Shown one piece after another: positions 42,473-53,858 of a stretch of DNA of 64,000 nt (the stretch's first letter is position 1; the number at the start of each line of letters is the position of its first letter). Origin of the DNA: Rebecca billardiae RCC1528 (Eukaryota > Haptophyta). Location: contig OZ251225.1 in NCBI GenBank assembly GCA_965240325.2, positions 1,178,001-1,242,000 on the forward strand. The letters run 5' to 3'. The notes under the pieces were generated by a model, which was not told the origin of the DNA, made no database searches, and saw only the letters and a program-made list of their open reading frames with translations. The translations under genes and the position numbers were made by a program.

Positions 42473-43196
42473 AGTTTGGTCGAATTATCCTTAATTAATA
42501 CGAGCCTCCAGGACCGCCGTCACCGCATATGTAACTGATTACATGTATCGGATGTATCAACTATCATGCAGTCGGCGGGGCCTGCCGTGATTCGCGACTC
42601 GGTCCACTAGATAGTAGATGAGTAGATGCCCGGCTCCGTGCTTCAACTTGGAGACCGTCACTCGGACAAGGACAGTCATCGGCTCCCGCACTCCGAGTCC
42701 GAACTCGCCGCGCCGATCACAGCCAGACTGAGACTGAGTCCGGCCAGTCCGGGGGCCGTCCCGGGTGCGCCGTCAGCGCTGGCACTCACTAGTAGTGGCA
42801 GCACGGCAGTGACCGAGTGTGACGGTGCGGGCGTGGTCACTCGCCCGCGGCCGCGCTCGCCCGCTCGCCGGACGGTCTGGACTAGACTGGACAGGGATTT
42901 CACTCGGATTTGACCTGACCTCACGGCGGGAGTGGGCGCCGGCCGGCCTGGACGAGCCGCCCGGCCGCGGCCGCTTGGGTCGTGTCGGCCCGTCCCGGTC
43001 CTCGGCCGTGCTGTGCCGGTGGGTTGTGCCGCGCGGGCCCTGTCCGGATGAGACACTGACTGGTTCCCCGGATAGCTGCTGCTCTGGCCAACCGTGACGG
43101 CGCCGAGGTGCCTCCGTCGGGCGTCGGACCCAGGCCCGCCCCGGTCTCAGTCACGTCTGGAGCGCGCGGGCGTGGGCTTGGCGGCGTCGGGATAGC
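42473..43196. other. No supported gene; upstream of the MYND gene
   Basis: AT-richer to about 42630, then GC-rich with GGCCGCGGCCGC-type runs near 42960. Probably contains the MYND gene promoter. Confidence 0.5.
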
Positions 43197-45965
43197 ATGA
43201 GCCTTCTTGCGACGAAGACGTGTGCCTTTTGCGGTCGTGTGGAGAAGGAGGCCATCGACGCGGGTGCGCCCAAGTTCTCAGCATGCCCTTGTCGGCAGGC
43301 CAAGTGCGTGGCGCGCTCTTGGCGCGCGCGCGTCTTTACGCGCCAAGAGAGCGCGTGAAGAGCGCACGTAAAGAGAGCGCTCGTTTTACGCGCGCGCGCG
43401 CGCGCTCCCGCCCGCATGCTCACATCCACGTGCGCACACGCAGGTACTGCTCGAAGAAGTGCCAGCTGGCCCATTGGCGTGACCCGCATCGCTCCCACAA
43501 GCGCGAGTGCACTGCCGCCAAGTCCACGGCGAAGGCCGCACAGCCCGAGCCGGAGGTGCCTCCGCCTCCCAATCGCGCCCTCGGGGCGGGGCAGCTGTCG
43601 TCGCTGCGCGCGCGCGCGGAGGGCGGCGACTCCAAGGCGATGTTCCAGCTCGCCCTCGCGCTGCACACCAGCTCCGGCGGTGATCTGAACGCGCGCCAGC
43701 GCGCCGAGGCGAACGAGTGGCTGGAGAACGCGGCTGCCGCGGGCAACGTCCCTGCGCAGCGGGCGAAGGCGGTGCTGGGTTTGGCCACCGACTCTGGCGG
43801 GACGGCGCGCGGCTCGAAGAAAGGGCCGTCGTTGCACCGGTCTCTCGAGAGCATGCGCCAGGTGGCCGCGACCATCCCTGACGGCCATCCGGACAAGGAG
43901 CACATGGCAGCGACCATCGCGGCCTTCGAGGCGGGCAAGGAGTTGCTCGCGCAGTCGGAGGGCGCGGAGGGCGCGGAGGAGTCGTTTAGTGCGCGCCAGC
44001 CCAAGACGGGGAGCAAGCTCGGCCAATTCGACGCCCTGTGCGATTCGGAGCAGCTCGGCCACCTCATGCGCGGCCTCGTCCTCGGCTTTGGCAGCTGGGA
44101 GGACGTGTCGGCGCGCGAGCCGCCGTCGCAGCCGGAGACGGACGGGCTGCTCAAGCGCGTGTTCGGCAGCCGGTACATGTCGGGGCTGCCCTCGATGTGC
44201 GCGCCGGCGGATGAGCAGACGCGCGCGGCGCAGGCGCGCCTCGCGGGGCGCGAGCTGCCCCCCGGCTGGACCCTCTTCTGCGCCGAGCTGCCCGCCAAGG
44301 CGGCGGCGTACACGAGGCTGCTCGTGGCGCGCTCGACCACGGCCGTGCTGGCCGGCGAGAGCGGCGTGGTGCGCGCGCTGCAGGGCGACTACCACTACAT
44401 GTACTGCACGGTGGACGAGCTGGAGGTGCTCACCGCCTCCACGGCGCTCATGCTCCTCGCGGACGGCGGCTCGTACTGCGTCGCGCCCGCGCTGATCGCC
44501 ACCGACGGCGGCCACAGCGCCGCGCTGCAGGCGGTTCTCTCCCTCGTGCACTCGACGCCTCTGCTGGCGCCCAGCTGCGCCAAGTCGGACGCTTACCACG
44601 CCAAGTACCGCGAGGATCTGCTCGATGCGGACGGGGGCGGCGCCGAGCGCCCCGCCGCTGACTGGCGCTGGCCCGAGCGCAAGCGCAAGGCGGAGGCGCC
44701 CTCGCGGCCGTCGCCGCCGCAGTTCTGCCGCGCGTACCTCCTGCAGATGATTTACGGCCCAGTCGGGCTGCTCGCGCTCTGCTCGCGCGAGCCCGGCTTT
44801 GCGCTTGCGATGCAGGCGTGCCCGAGCTACCTCGGCGCGCGCGGCCGGCTGCTCGAGCTGTACGGCCGCCTGCACCAGCCCACGGCGCCGCCCCCCGCCG
44901 ACGCGCCCGGTGTGCTCGAGCACGCGCACGTGCGGCGGCCTTCCGATGCGGCCGGCAGCAGCGGCAGCAGCGGCGCCTCAAGCGGGGCGCCGGCCGAGCG
45001 CGAGATGGACGAGATGGCGACGCTGATGCTGGCGAGGCTCGCGGGATACGCCCTGCAGGTGCGGCCCCCGGCCGCGCGCCGCCGCGCAGTACGCGCGTGC
45101 GCGCCGCTCACGCGCGCTCCGCCCCCCTGCTCCGCTCCCGGCCCCCCTCGGGCAGGCGATGCCCCCCACCGGCCACGAGCTGCAGCTGCAGCCGGGCCAG
45201 CGCATTCTCTTTGCCGGCGGCCGCTGGAGGCACGGCACGGTCGTCAGGCAGTGGTGGCGGCGCGACGAGTGGGACCCCGACCGCTGGGCAGCCTACCAGA
45301 TGCGCGATGACGAGCCCGACGGCGGCTTTGTCCTCGACGGCGTGACCGGTACGGAGGGGCATCAGGGAGAGCCGGACGTGGTGGGGATGACGACGGGGCG
45401 GAAGGGGGGCCTCACGTACGCGCCCGTTGAGCACGAGCGCTGCGTGCGCGCGATGCACGACGCGAGCGCGCCGCCGCACCTGCGCTGGAGCGCGCCCGCG
45501 CTCGGCGCTCGCGTGCGGCTGCACGGGCTGGCGGCAGGGCCAAACGCCGCGCTCAACCAGAAGCTGGGCACCGTCGTCGCCGCCGTGAATGCGGAGGGGC
45601 GCGTCGGCGTGAAGCTGGACGGCGAGGGCGGGCGTCAGCTCTCGGTGCGCACGGCCAACCTCAAGCCGCCGGCCGATCACCCGATCTACCGCAGCCGCCC
45701 GGACAGGCAGAACTTCGAGGTCGGCCGCTCGGCCGAGGCCGACCCTGACCTCCTGCCCCCCTCGCGCTTCCCGCGCAACGCGGTCGTGCCGCCCGGCACG
45801 CCCCCGGGGCTCGACTTTCTCAAGTGGGCGCGCGGGACGTGCACGGAGGAAGGCATCCCCCCGCCGCCGCCCATCTGGGGCTGGAGCGAGCACGAGTGCA
45901 GGTGCATCGTGCCTGGCTCGTACCACGACCGCAAGGGTGTGCGAAGCGGCCGATTTGTGCCTTAG
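43197..45965 (+). CDS. MYND zinc-finger protein with Sel1-like repeat and C-terminal algal repeat modules
   Basis: Three exons, 43197-43303, 43444-45058 and 45156-45965, sum to 843 residues in frame. The first intron splits the MYND finger: CAFC and ACPC in exon 1 join KYCSKKCQLAHW and HKREC in exon 2, restoring the zinc ligands only if spliced. A Sel1-like repeat follows (AMFQLALAL, then EWLENAAAAGNVPAQ). The middle is a large uncharacterised domain (YLLQMIYGPVGLLALCSREP). Exon 3 encodes modules of the kind often attached to algal MYND proteins, with GQRILFAGGRWRHGTVVRQW and YAPVEHERCVRAM. MYND fingers usually mediate protein contacts. Intron 1 contains GC-rich inverted repeats around CGCTCTTGGCGCG. 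Confidence 0.8.
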
Positions 45966-47797
45966 CAGCGCGGGGGTCGGGGCTTGCTGCTGTGCCAACG
46001 CGGGCCCTGATCGGCGTCATCATCCTGTTTGTCTAGTTACTAGTCTGCTTCTGCTTTACTGAGTAGCCTGCTCACCATCAATTGCTGATGCTGTGAGTGT
46101 GATGAGGCGGACGCGATGATGATTATTATTCATCGCGATATGCAGTAATCGCGCGCGATCTTATATATGGCACAGTTGCATACCACGTCGTTAATATATG
46201 GCATAGTGAACAAAAACGGGATTATCGTCACCGTAACCTGTCCGATGCGAGCCGATTTTCGGGGAATTTATCGCGCGGGCCGCACGAGCGCACAGAAGAC
46301 GCTACGGTGGTCGCGCAGGCGCCTGGCGAGTGCCCAGGGCATGGGACTGCAACACCCCACCCAGCCTCCCCATCCCTCCGCCCCTCTCTGCCTCGCCGGG
46401 TTGCACGCGGCTGGCCGGTCACGTAGCTCGTGGTGAGCCATTCGTGAGCGTGGGGCCCTGCTGCTCAGTGCGGCGATGCAGCGAGGCGAAGCGGCGCGTA
46501 AGATGGCGCATCTTACTCCAAATGCAGTCTGCTGCCAGCACAGCCGCCCTCGCCGGAGTGCCTGGTCGTCACCTTCGTCGTGTGCACCTGTTGCGAGCTG
46601 CCGTCAACAAGCGAATGCCTCAGGCCTCCCGGGAGCCATTCAAACACGCTCGTCCTCGACGAGGCGTGCGCGAGGCACCGCGCGAGCGCGGGAACGGCCC
46701 TTCCCAGCATACTCCTACACGGCCATCCACCTCGCCACAGCCTGCCATATCACACTCCTCCCCGCAACAGTGCCCGCGTGCCGCGTGCGAGGCCGGCCCA
46801 ACCCCAGGCAGAACTGGTGCACAGATATTTTCGACTGCGAGGAGACGGCGGCGAGCACAGGCGTGCGGCGCCGTCCCGCGCTTCATTGGGATGTTCTAGA
46901 CCAGTCGCGCGCCCGCGGCACCGCACCCGCCCTCTCCGCGTCGCGTGCCACTCCACGCAGCGCGCGCCCTCTCGGGCGATGCGAGTCTCGCCATCGACGG
47001 CGATCTTGCGGCTGATTCGTACCCGCATGTATTCAACAAATACGACAAATCGCCGAGCCGAACCAAAGGAATGAACGCACCTCGTCGCGCGATGGCATGG
47101 TCGCGCTGTGTGACGTCGCTCGCCGCAGGAAATTCGGTACGCGACGAGAGCACGGTGCACGCGCACGGCGCGGCGTGGGAGGCGGGGCGGTGTCGTCCTC
47201 GAGCCATCCCGCCCGCGCTGCGGTGCGCCAGCCGCCACCTCGCCGCGCCGTGGCCCATGCCGCGCGGCAGGTGTCGACCAGACCGACCTTGCCGCCCGAC
47301 AGACGGCCGCACCGGAAATTCTGTATTTGTTGAATACAGACTTACCCACGTGCCCGTGCTGAGGCGGGGCCGGTGGCGGCGGCGTGGCGCGGCGGCGGCG
47401 GCGCGGGCAGCCTGACGGGCCAGATAGGGCGCGCCAGGTCGGGGCGATCGTGATGGGATGGTTCCATACGCATCAGCGCGTGCTCCTGTGCATCTCAAGA
47501 GCGCGCTGGGCGCCCTCTCTCGCGCCTATGCCCATCCCACGCGGTCTGAGAAGCCTCTGTTTGGACAACGTTGGCTGCGCGCTCGGTCGTGGCTGCCCGG
47601 CGGGTCGAAGAGGTCGAGGCGAGCCGGGTCGTTCGCGACGGACGATGTCTATGGGTCATGGCGAGTGGCAGCACGCAGCTCGGGCGCGCGCCCGGCGCCT
47701 CCTCGCCGCGCTACATCCACACCAAGATCTGGCCCAAAAACAGGCTTCAAGAGCGAAACTCAGTCTGGTCCCCCCAGCATGGCCACGTAGACCGACG
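45966..47797. other. No supported gene
   Basis: Starts AT-rich (45980-46260), then GC-rich with many competing short frames without domains. It contains the 15-bp inverted repeat pair at 47029/47323. I saw no tRNA or other RNA gene. Confidence 0.45.
47029..47337. mobile_element. Possible small inverted-repeat element (309 bp)
   Basis: GTATTCAACAAATAC (47029-47043) recurs as its exact reverse complement at 47323-47337. The repeats are AT-rich ends on a GC-rich interior, as in miniature inverted-repeat elements. No target-site duplication was seen; evidence is limited to the 15-bp match. Confidence 0.35.
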
Positions 47798-48556
47798 ATG
47801 CCCAGCGTCGCCACGAACACCGAGCCCGAGGGGACTTTCCCCGGCGAGCTGCGCTTCTCCGACCGCGCACTGTGTGACGGATCGAAGCGCACCGCCGCGG
47901 ATGGCCTCTCGCGCTGGTGGACCATCACGCTTGCGGATGGCACGCGGCTGACGCACTCCATCGCCAGGACGGCCACGCAGGAGGCTGGCCCTGCTTCTCC
48001 ACAGGGAAAACGCGCCGGCCCCCGCCGGCGGCGCAAGGGAGGTCGTGGCGTGCCTCCTACTGCTCCCCCGCGGACCGCCCAGCACGCAGCGCGCACGCCG
48101 GCCTCGCCGGTGCGCCCGCCCGCCGCGCAGGGCTCGGACGCTGAGGCGCTGCAGGCGAACGACGAGCAGCAGCACTCTCAGAAGCGGAAGAAGAAGCCCC
48201 GGCGTGGGAAGCGCGGGCAACGGCGCGACGCCGAGGGCCGACGGATTCGTTCTCCATCGAGCCGTCGCTCCTCGACGCGCCGCGCCGTCAAGGAACGCCA
48301 GGCGCGCAAGGCGGCGCGCCTGGCACCGACCGCTGCAACCACGCCAGTCCCTGCTGCCCCGCTCCACGAGGACCGAGACTCGCCCCCGGGCGACGACTTG
48401 GACGACGAGGAGCTGCCGCAGCAGCGGACGAAGCGCACCCTGGACGACGCCGCAGCGCCAGCCGCCGCCAGCCAGCCAGCTGGCTCGAGCGGCAGGCGCG
48501 TACGCGACCGCTCGGGGAGCACGGGGCAGGCTCGACCAGCTGCTACCAGCGGCTGA
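47798..48556 (+). CDS. Hypothetical basic, disordered protein
   Basis: 252 residues from the ATG at 47798 (MPSVATNTEPEGTFPGELRF). The first 60 residues read like a small folded module (ELRFSDRALCDGSKRTAADG, WWTITLADGTRLTH). The rest is Arg/Lys/Pro/Gln-rich and disordered, with nuclear-localisation-like clusters (KRKKKPRRGKRGQRR) and an acidic DDLDDEEL. The same frame is open upstream to 47384, but that part has shadow-like composition. No family recognised. It could be a chromatin- or nucleolus-associated protein, judging only by composition. Confidence 0.35.
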   Translation: MPSVATNTEPEGTFPGELRFSDRALCDGSKRTAADGLSRWWTITLADGTRLTHSIARTATQEAGPASPQGKRAGPRRRRKGGRGVPPTAPPRTAQHAARTPASPVRPPAAQGSDAEALQANDEQQHSQKRKKKPRRGKRGQRRDAEGRRIRSPSSRRSSTRRAVKERQARKAARLAPTAATTPVPAAPLHEDRDSPPGDDLDDEELPQQRTKRTLDDAAAPAAASQPAGSSGRRVRDRSGSTGQARPAATSG

Positions 48557-49545
48557 GACTGCCAGCTGACATCCGGACCTGCACCATCGCCCTCGCTCGG
48601 GGCACAGCAGGGCCATGCGAGCCGCGCAGCGCAGGTGGATCGCGCTTCAGCAGCTCAAGGCCGCGCTCAAGCTTTACGATCGCGGTGCAGGCTATGCTCT
48701 GCCACCAACGCCGACTTCGTGTCGACGATCGGGCACTGCCGCCGACGAATCAGGAGACCCGCGTCGTCCTACCTGTGTCGTTAAATCATAGAATGAGTCT
48801 GGGAGCTGCTCAGGCCGCTGTGTGCGGTTTGAAGGCGCGCAAACTTGTGGAGCGGGTGACCACATGGGTTGAGCACAATGCGACGTTGCGTGTTGCCGCG
48901 AAACACCACTTCCTCGCCTCTCCGCGCGCGCGCCGCGCGGCTACCGTGACCTCATCTTAACAGGTCACGTGTGGCCGCCCGTGGGGCGAGGGTGGGCGAG
49001 GAGGGGCGGGCGAGGGTGACGCCGCCCCGGGGAACCGCCTTGGCAGGCCGACCGACGCCTCGCAGCCCCCCTCGCGGCACACATGCGCGCACGCCCGCCG
49101 CTCGGAGCGCGCCATCGATTCGAATGGGCGTGCGCGCGAACGACCATGCTCAAACGGCTTCGGCCCGATCTTTCTCCACTGTGGCGGCGCGAAGTGCCGC
49201 GAACGGGGCATCAAAAAAATTCCAGCGCATCCCCACTGGGCGGAAGTGCGGACAGGTTACGGTGACGGCTAAAATCGAATTGTTTACTGTGGGATATTAA
49301 CTTATGCTGTGACAGCAGTCGTGACTCATGTCGGCTAATCATAATAATCGATAATGGTGCCCAGCGAAAGTAGCAGTGGCGATCGATGGCATCGAAGATA
49401 TATGATGGTGATGACGCTGATGAGATGGTGCGCGCATCGTCGCGCACGATGATACGTCGTCGCGGCACACTCGCGCGTCGTGCGCCGTCAGTCGTCAGCA
49501 CTCAGTCAGCAGCGATGACGAGAGTCCGAGCAGTATGGGGGTGTG
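48557..49545. other. No supported gene
   Basis: Includes AT-richer DNA around 49200-49390 and a homopurine/poly-A stretch near 49214. No motif, RNA or repeat recognised. Downstream side of the dioxygenase-glycosyltransferase gene. Confidence 0.5.
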
Positions 49546-52071
49546 TCAGAAAAAGTACCACAGCGTCCGACCCTCGACGAGCCCGAGCTCAGCCGCGGCA
49601 CGGCGCAGCTCGCAAGGCGCGCCGGCGGACGCGCTCGTGACACTGGCCGACTCGTCCGCGCGCCTGAGCGCGACGCAGACCACCGTCGGCCCGCGGATCT
49701 CGCGCGCGTGCACGACGGGCGCCTTGAACGCGGGCCGGAGCGCGTGGTTGCAGTACGTGGTGCCCACGCGCTTCGGGTCGATGTCGGCGAGCGCGACGAT
49801 GCGCGCGCGCGCCTCGGCGGACAGCGCGCTCACAAAGTGCTTGCCGTCGCGCCCCGCGCCCCACACGGTGAACGTGCGCCACTCCGGCAGCTCGAGCACG
49901 CGCCGCTCGAACGCCGCGACGCGCACGGCGAGGAGGCAGCGGCGCGAGACGGTGGAGGTCATCGACGAGGCCGTCCAGCGGTACAGCAGCACAGGCTCGG
50001 AGGGCGAGCCGACGCGGAGCAGCGGCGGGTCGGCCGCGAGCGCGCGCTCGAGCCGGGCGAGCCACGCCGCGCCGCCGCCGCCCTCGGGCGCGGCGCCGGC
50101 GTCATCCTCCTCCGCCGCCGCCGCCGCCGCCCCCTGCGCGGCTCCCGCGCCGTCCGGCGCGGGCGGCGCGGCGCGCAGCAGGTGCCGATAACTGTCGAGC
50201 TGCTTATGCATGAAGTCGAGGTCCTCTGCGGGCGCGCACAGGAAGCCGCCGCACCGCTCGAACGTGGCGCGGGCCATGCACCACGTGGGCATCTGCACGG
50301 TGGTCTCGCGGAACTGCTGCAGCCACAGCTCGAGCGGCGGGAGGCCGTTCGCCCACGTCTCATAGTGCGCGGTCGCGCCGTCCGGCAGCCGGCGCCACGC
50401 GCCGCCGACGATGGCGCGCGGGTGCGCGGCGAGGGCGGACACCTGCGCGTGGATGCGCGTTGGCAGCATGATGTCGTCGGCGTCGAGAAAGAGAAGGACG
50501 GCGCCGCTCGACTGGCGCACCGCCGCGTTCTTCGCGAAGCCGATCCCGCCCGCCGACGCCGACGCGTCCCCGCCCCACCGACTCCCCGAGACGACGGCGG
50601 CCACGCCCGCGCGCCGCAGCCGCCCCGCCCAGTGTCGCACGGCCGCGTCGGTGCCGTCGTCTGACGCGTCGTCGAAGATGCTCACCTCGAGGGGGCCTGG
50701 GTAGGTCTGCGCGAGGACGGAGGCGAGGCACTCGTCCAGCGTGCCCAGCGCATTGTGCGCCGGCACGATCACGCTCACGCGCGGCAGCTCCGTCCCATGC
50801 CCCAGCGCCGCGTGGGGCGCGCCGTGCGCCGACAGCACGCCGCGCGCCGACGGGCGGGTCGGCCGCAGCTCTGCAGCGGCCGCGAGCTGCGCGACCTCGT
50901 CGGCGAGCGCCTGTGCGCTGCGGAGTGGGCGGCGCTTCGGCGGGGGCTCGAGCAGCTCGAGGTCCGAGCCAGCTGAGCCGCGTGCCCGCTGCTTCGCACC
51001 GCTCGCCTCGCCTGCCGCGGTGGCAGCCGCAGCCGGCGCGGGTGCAAGCGCGGGCGCTGTGGCCTCGGGCGCCTCCTCCGCCGCCGTCGCCAATTCCGCC
51101 TCCGCCTCGCCCAGGCCGAGCAGCCGGAGCGCGCGGCCGCCGTGGTCCGCGAAGGCGCGCTCGCTCACGCGCGCCATCCCGTTGTACATCACGCGCGGCA
51201 CGGCCGAGCAGTTCGCCGTGCCCGAGTGCACGAGCCACGGGTGCAGCAGCACGGCATCGCCGATGGCACCGCACACCTGGTGCACGCGCGCGCGCGCGGA
51301 GCTGCCGCCGCCGCTGCCCTCCAGCTCGTAGTCGAGGCTGAGCGCGCCGACGCGGCGGCGTGCGGCGGCCTCACGTGACGACCAGCCGTTCAGCTCCTGG
51401 TGGGTCACGCCGCCCTCTCCCGCCGCGCGCAGCGCCGCGTACACCCAGCGGTGGCTGCCGCGAATCAGCGCGGTGCCGCCGCCGCCGGGCTCGCACGCCG
51501 AGCCGAGCACAAGGAGCACGCAGCCCTGGTAGCGGTGGCCGGCGAGGGTACGCCGCTCGTCGGTGCTGAAGCCCGGGCCGATGTCCACGTGCCATCCTCG
51601 CCAGCGCTGCCCGCGCCGGTTCACCGGCGACCACGCCGGCGCGCCTGCGTCCTCCGGGAAGACGATAGGCGCGTACCAGTGCCGCACAGGGATGCGCCCG
51701 CCGCCGGCCGGCGGGCCCGAGTTGATGGGCAGCTCCCAGTCGCCCGGCCCGAGGAGGGCGTCCAGCGCGGCAGTGAGCGGCGGCGAGCTCACGAGGGCGC
51801 GCCACGCCGCCGTGTCGCCCGGCGGCGTCACCTCCACCACGCGGCGCGTGCTCGCTCGCGGCCACGAGGCCGGCCGGGCGAGCTCGATCGGCTCCGTGCC
51901 GACCTCGCCGCTCTCCGGCGGGATGGAGGGCGCGGCGATCTCGCGCTCGAGCTGCTCGCGCAGCGCATCCATCGTCTCGCGGCCCACCGCGCCTCTCACG
52001 TACACGAAGCCTTCGCGCGCGAATGCTTCTCTCACGGCCTCCGCATGGCGCTTGACGGATGCGGACTCCAT
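49546..52071 (-). CDS. Fusion of phytanoyl-CoA dioxygenase-like domain and queuosine-tRNA galactosyltransferase-like GT2 domain
   Basis: 841 residues in one uninterrupted exon. Residues about 10-330 are a PhyH-type Fe(II)/2-oxoglutarate dioxygenase: FAREGFVYVRGAV at the start, GWHVDIGPGF giving the HxD iron ligands (near 161) and HPWLVHSGTANCS with the distal His (near 281) followed by the 2OG-binding Arg (PRVMYNG). After a disordered linker (about 330-425), a GT-A glycosyltransferase begins: RVSVIVPAHNALGTLDECL near 431, SIFDDASDDGT, GIGFAKNAAVRQSSG, FLDADDIMLPTR (metal-binding DADD near 527), QMPTWCMA and PEWRTFTVWGAGRDGKHF. The latter two resemble human B3GNTL1 (QTGAL), which galactosylates queuosine in tRNA. 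Both catalytic centres look intact. Divergent from the carrier gene. Confidence 0.85.
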   Translation of the reverse strand: MESASVKRHAEAVREAFAREGFVYVRGAVGRETMDALREQLEREIAAPSIPPESGEVGTEPIELARPASWPRASTRRVVEVTPPGDTAAWRALVSSPPLTAALDALLGPGDWELPINSGPPAGGGRIPVRHWYAPIVFPEDAGAPAWSPVNRRGQRWRGWHVDIGPGFSTDERRTLAGHRYQGCVLLVLGSACEPGGGGTALIRGSHRWVYAALRAAGEGGVTHQELNGWSSREAAARRRVGALSLDYELEGSGGGSSARARVHQVCGAIGDAVLLHPWLVHSGTANCSAVPRVMYNGMARVSERAFADHGGRALRLLGLGEAEAELATAAEEAPEATAPALAPAPAAAATAAGEASGAKQRARGSAGSDLELLEPPPKRRPLRSAQALADEVAQLAAAAELRPTRPSARGVLSAHGAPHAALGHGTELPRVSVIVPAHNALGTLDECLASVLAQTYPGPLEVSIFDDASDDGTDAAVRHWAGRLRRAGVAAVVSGSRWGGDASASAGGIGFAKNAAVRQSSGAVLLFLDADDIMLPTRIHAQVSALAAHPRAIVGGAWRRLPDGATAHYETWANGLPPLELWLQQFRETTVQMPTWCMARATFERCGGFLCAPAEDLDFMHKQLDSYRHLLRAAPPAPDGAGAAQGAAAAAAEEDDAGAAPEGGGGAAWLARLERALAADPPLLRVGSPSEPVLLYRWTASSMTSTVSRRCLLAVRVAAFERRVLELPEWRTFTVWGAGRDGKHFVSALSAEARARIVALADIDPKRVGTTYCNHALRPAFKAPVVHAREIRGPTVVCVALRRADESASVTSASAGAPCELRRAAAELGLVEGRTLWYFF

Positions 52072-52165
52072 CCTGCCACTTTGGACTCTGGCACTTTGCA
52101 CGACGGAGTCCGGGAGCGGAGCCACGGTGCCCCTCGGTGTGGCAACTCGGACTCGCCGTCCAACG

Positions 52166-53328
52166 ATGCCGGTGAGCGCCGCGATCGACTCGACATCGGC
52201 GGCGCTGGGCGCGCTCCTCGCGACGCTCGCGCTCTATCCGCTCGATGTGGCGAAGACGCGCATCCAAGCCGAGCCGGGGACCTCCCGCGAGCGCGGCACC
52301 CTGGCCATGTGCGCGCGCATCGCGCGAGAGGACGGGCCGCTCGCGCTGCTTGTGGGCGTGACGCCCAAGGCGGTGTCCACCGTGTTGTCCAACTTTGCGT
52401 TCTTCTACTTCCTCGCGGCGCTGAAGCGCGCGTACTCGCGGGTCGGCCGTCCGCCGGGTACCGCCGCCAGTCTGGCCATGGGCTCGCTCGCGGGTGCGCT
52501 CAACATGTCGGTCACGCTGCCAACCGAGACCGTCACGACACGGCTGCAGGCGGCGAGCGCGGCGAATCAGGAGGGGCTGTTCTCGAGCATGGCGAACATT
52601 TACGACGAAGAGGGCATTCTCGGGTGCGTTGCCCCACGCCGCGCGCGTCGCGCGCGGCCGCGTCGTGGCCCGCCAGCCTCCCGCCTCTCACCTCGCGTCC
52701 GCCGCCACACGCGTTGCGCCCTCGGACGATCCCGCGGGGTGCCCACAGGTTCTGGCGGGGCTATTTTGCATCGCTGATCCTGGTGATCAATCCGGCGATC
52801 CATATGACGGTGTTCGATGCGCTCAAGGCGCGCGTGCTGCGCGCCGCCAGCGCGCTGCAGGGCCGGCCGGTGCGCGCGCTCACCGCGGCGCAGGCGTTCC
52901 TCCTGGGCGCCCTCTCCAAGGCGCTGGCCACCGTACTCACTTACCCACTTATCCGGGTCAAGGTGCTGCAGCAGGCGGGGAAGCGGCGCGCGGAGGCTGG
53001 CGCCAAGCCTGGCGAGCCCGAGGGCGCCGGCGCCACGCGAGACGCCGCTCGCCCGCCGGCGCAGCAGCCGGCTGGCACTGCGGAGCTGCTGGCTGCCATC
53101 TGGCGCGCCGAGGGCGCGCGGGGGCTGTACAAGGGGTGCGACGCACAGCTGCTGACGACCGTGCTCAAGAGCGGGCTTCTGCTCATGAGCAAGGAGCAGG
53201 TGCTCCGCCTGACGATACGGCTGCTGCGTGGTGGCGCTCGTGGGCGCGCTGGCTCTGCTGCGCAAGCGCTAGTCCCCCGATCCGCGACGACAGCAGCAGC
53301 GACGGCGGCAGGGCTTAGGGCAGGCTAG
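52166..53328 (+). CDS. Mitochondrial carrier family protein, peroxisomal (PMP34/PXN) type
   Basis: Two exons, 52166-52623 and 52749-53328, give 345 residues. The three carrier signatures are visible: YPLDVAKTRIQ, LPTETVTTRLQ and YPLIRVKVLQQ, one per tandem repeat, each ending a first helix. The join restores GILGFWRGYFASLILVINP, which with the following NPAI.MTVFD text is typical of the peroxisomal ATP/NAD/CoA carrier subgroup. Substrate is not determined. An Ala/Pro/Gly-rich insertion interrupts the third repeat, and the C-terminus is a low-complexity extension. Its start codon is 94 bp from that of the dioxygenase-glycosyltransferase gene on the other strand, so the pair probably shares a promoter. 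Confidence 0.88.
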
Positions 53329-53739
53329 AGCCGCTGAGCCGGAGTCTGCGGCCTGGCAGCCCTGAGGTGAGTTGCCCACCGGGCCTGCTGTGGACCGGCG
53401 TGGGGCAAGATGCGTGACGAGGTCACCATTCGCCATGCCATGCTGTTGCCGATGCATGCCGCCACCGAGTGCTAAGTGTGCCATGCCGCCGAATGGGCAT
53501 GCCATGCGGCGGGACATCGGACTGCCACAAGGCACAATTGAAAATGCGGTTAATGTCGTCGTCAATGACAATGGGATGAAGCGGGCCGCCGGGCCGGGAT
53601 CGGCGTGATTCGGCGTCGGCCGCCGGCTGAATAGACAGAATAATGGCCCGCGGTGCAGGGCGGAGCGCGCAGCGTGGAGCCCGCACCAGCGGGCCCGAAG
53701 TCCGAACCACGTTTCATTGAAAAGATCTTTGATCATCAA

Positions 53740-53858
53740 GAAAAAAGGGACGGGGGGCGGCGGAAAAAAAGGGACGGGGGGGCTCCGGTCACTGTCCGGG
53801 ACGTCCAGCAGGGGTGCATTCAGACTCTCTGGGGGGGTCTGGGGGGGGCTCCCCCCAG
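53740..53858 (+). repeat. G-rich low-complexity tracts
   Basis: Two tandem copies of a GAAAAAAGGGACGGGGGG-type unit (53740-53782) and then CTGGGGGGGTCTGGGGGGGG followed by CTCCCCCCAG (53829-53858). They could form G-quadruplexes or a hairpin. Confidence 0.8.

Noticed and set aside
47384-47797. Upstream extension of the basic hypothetical protein
   Set aside because: Shadow-like Arg/Ala/His text; the protein-like part starts at the ATG 47798.
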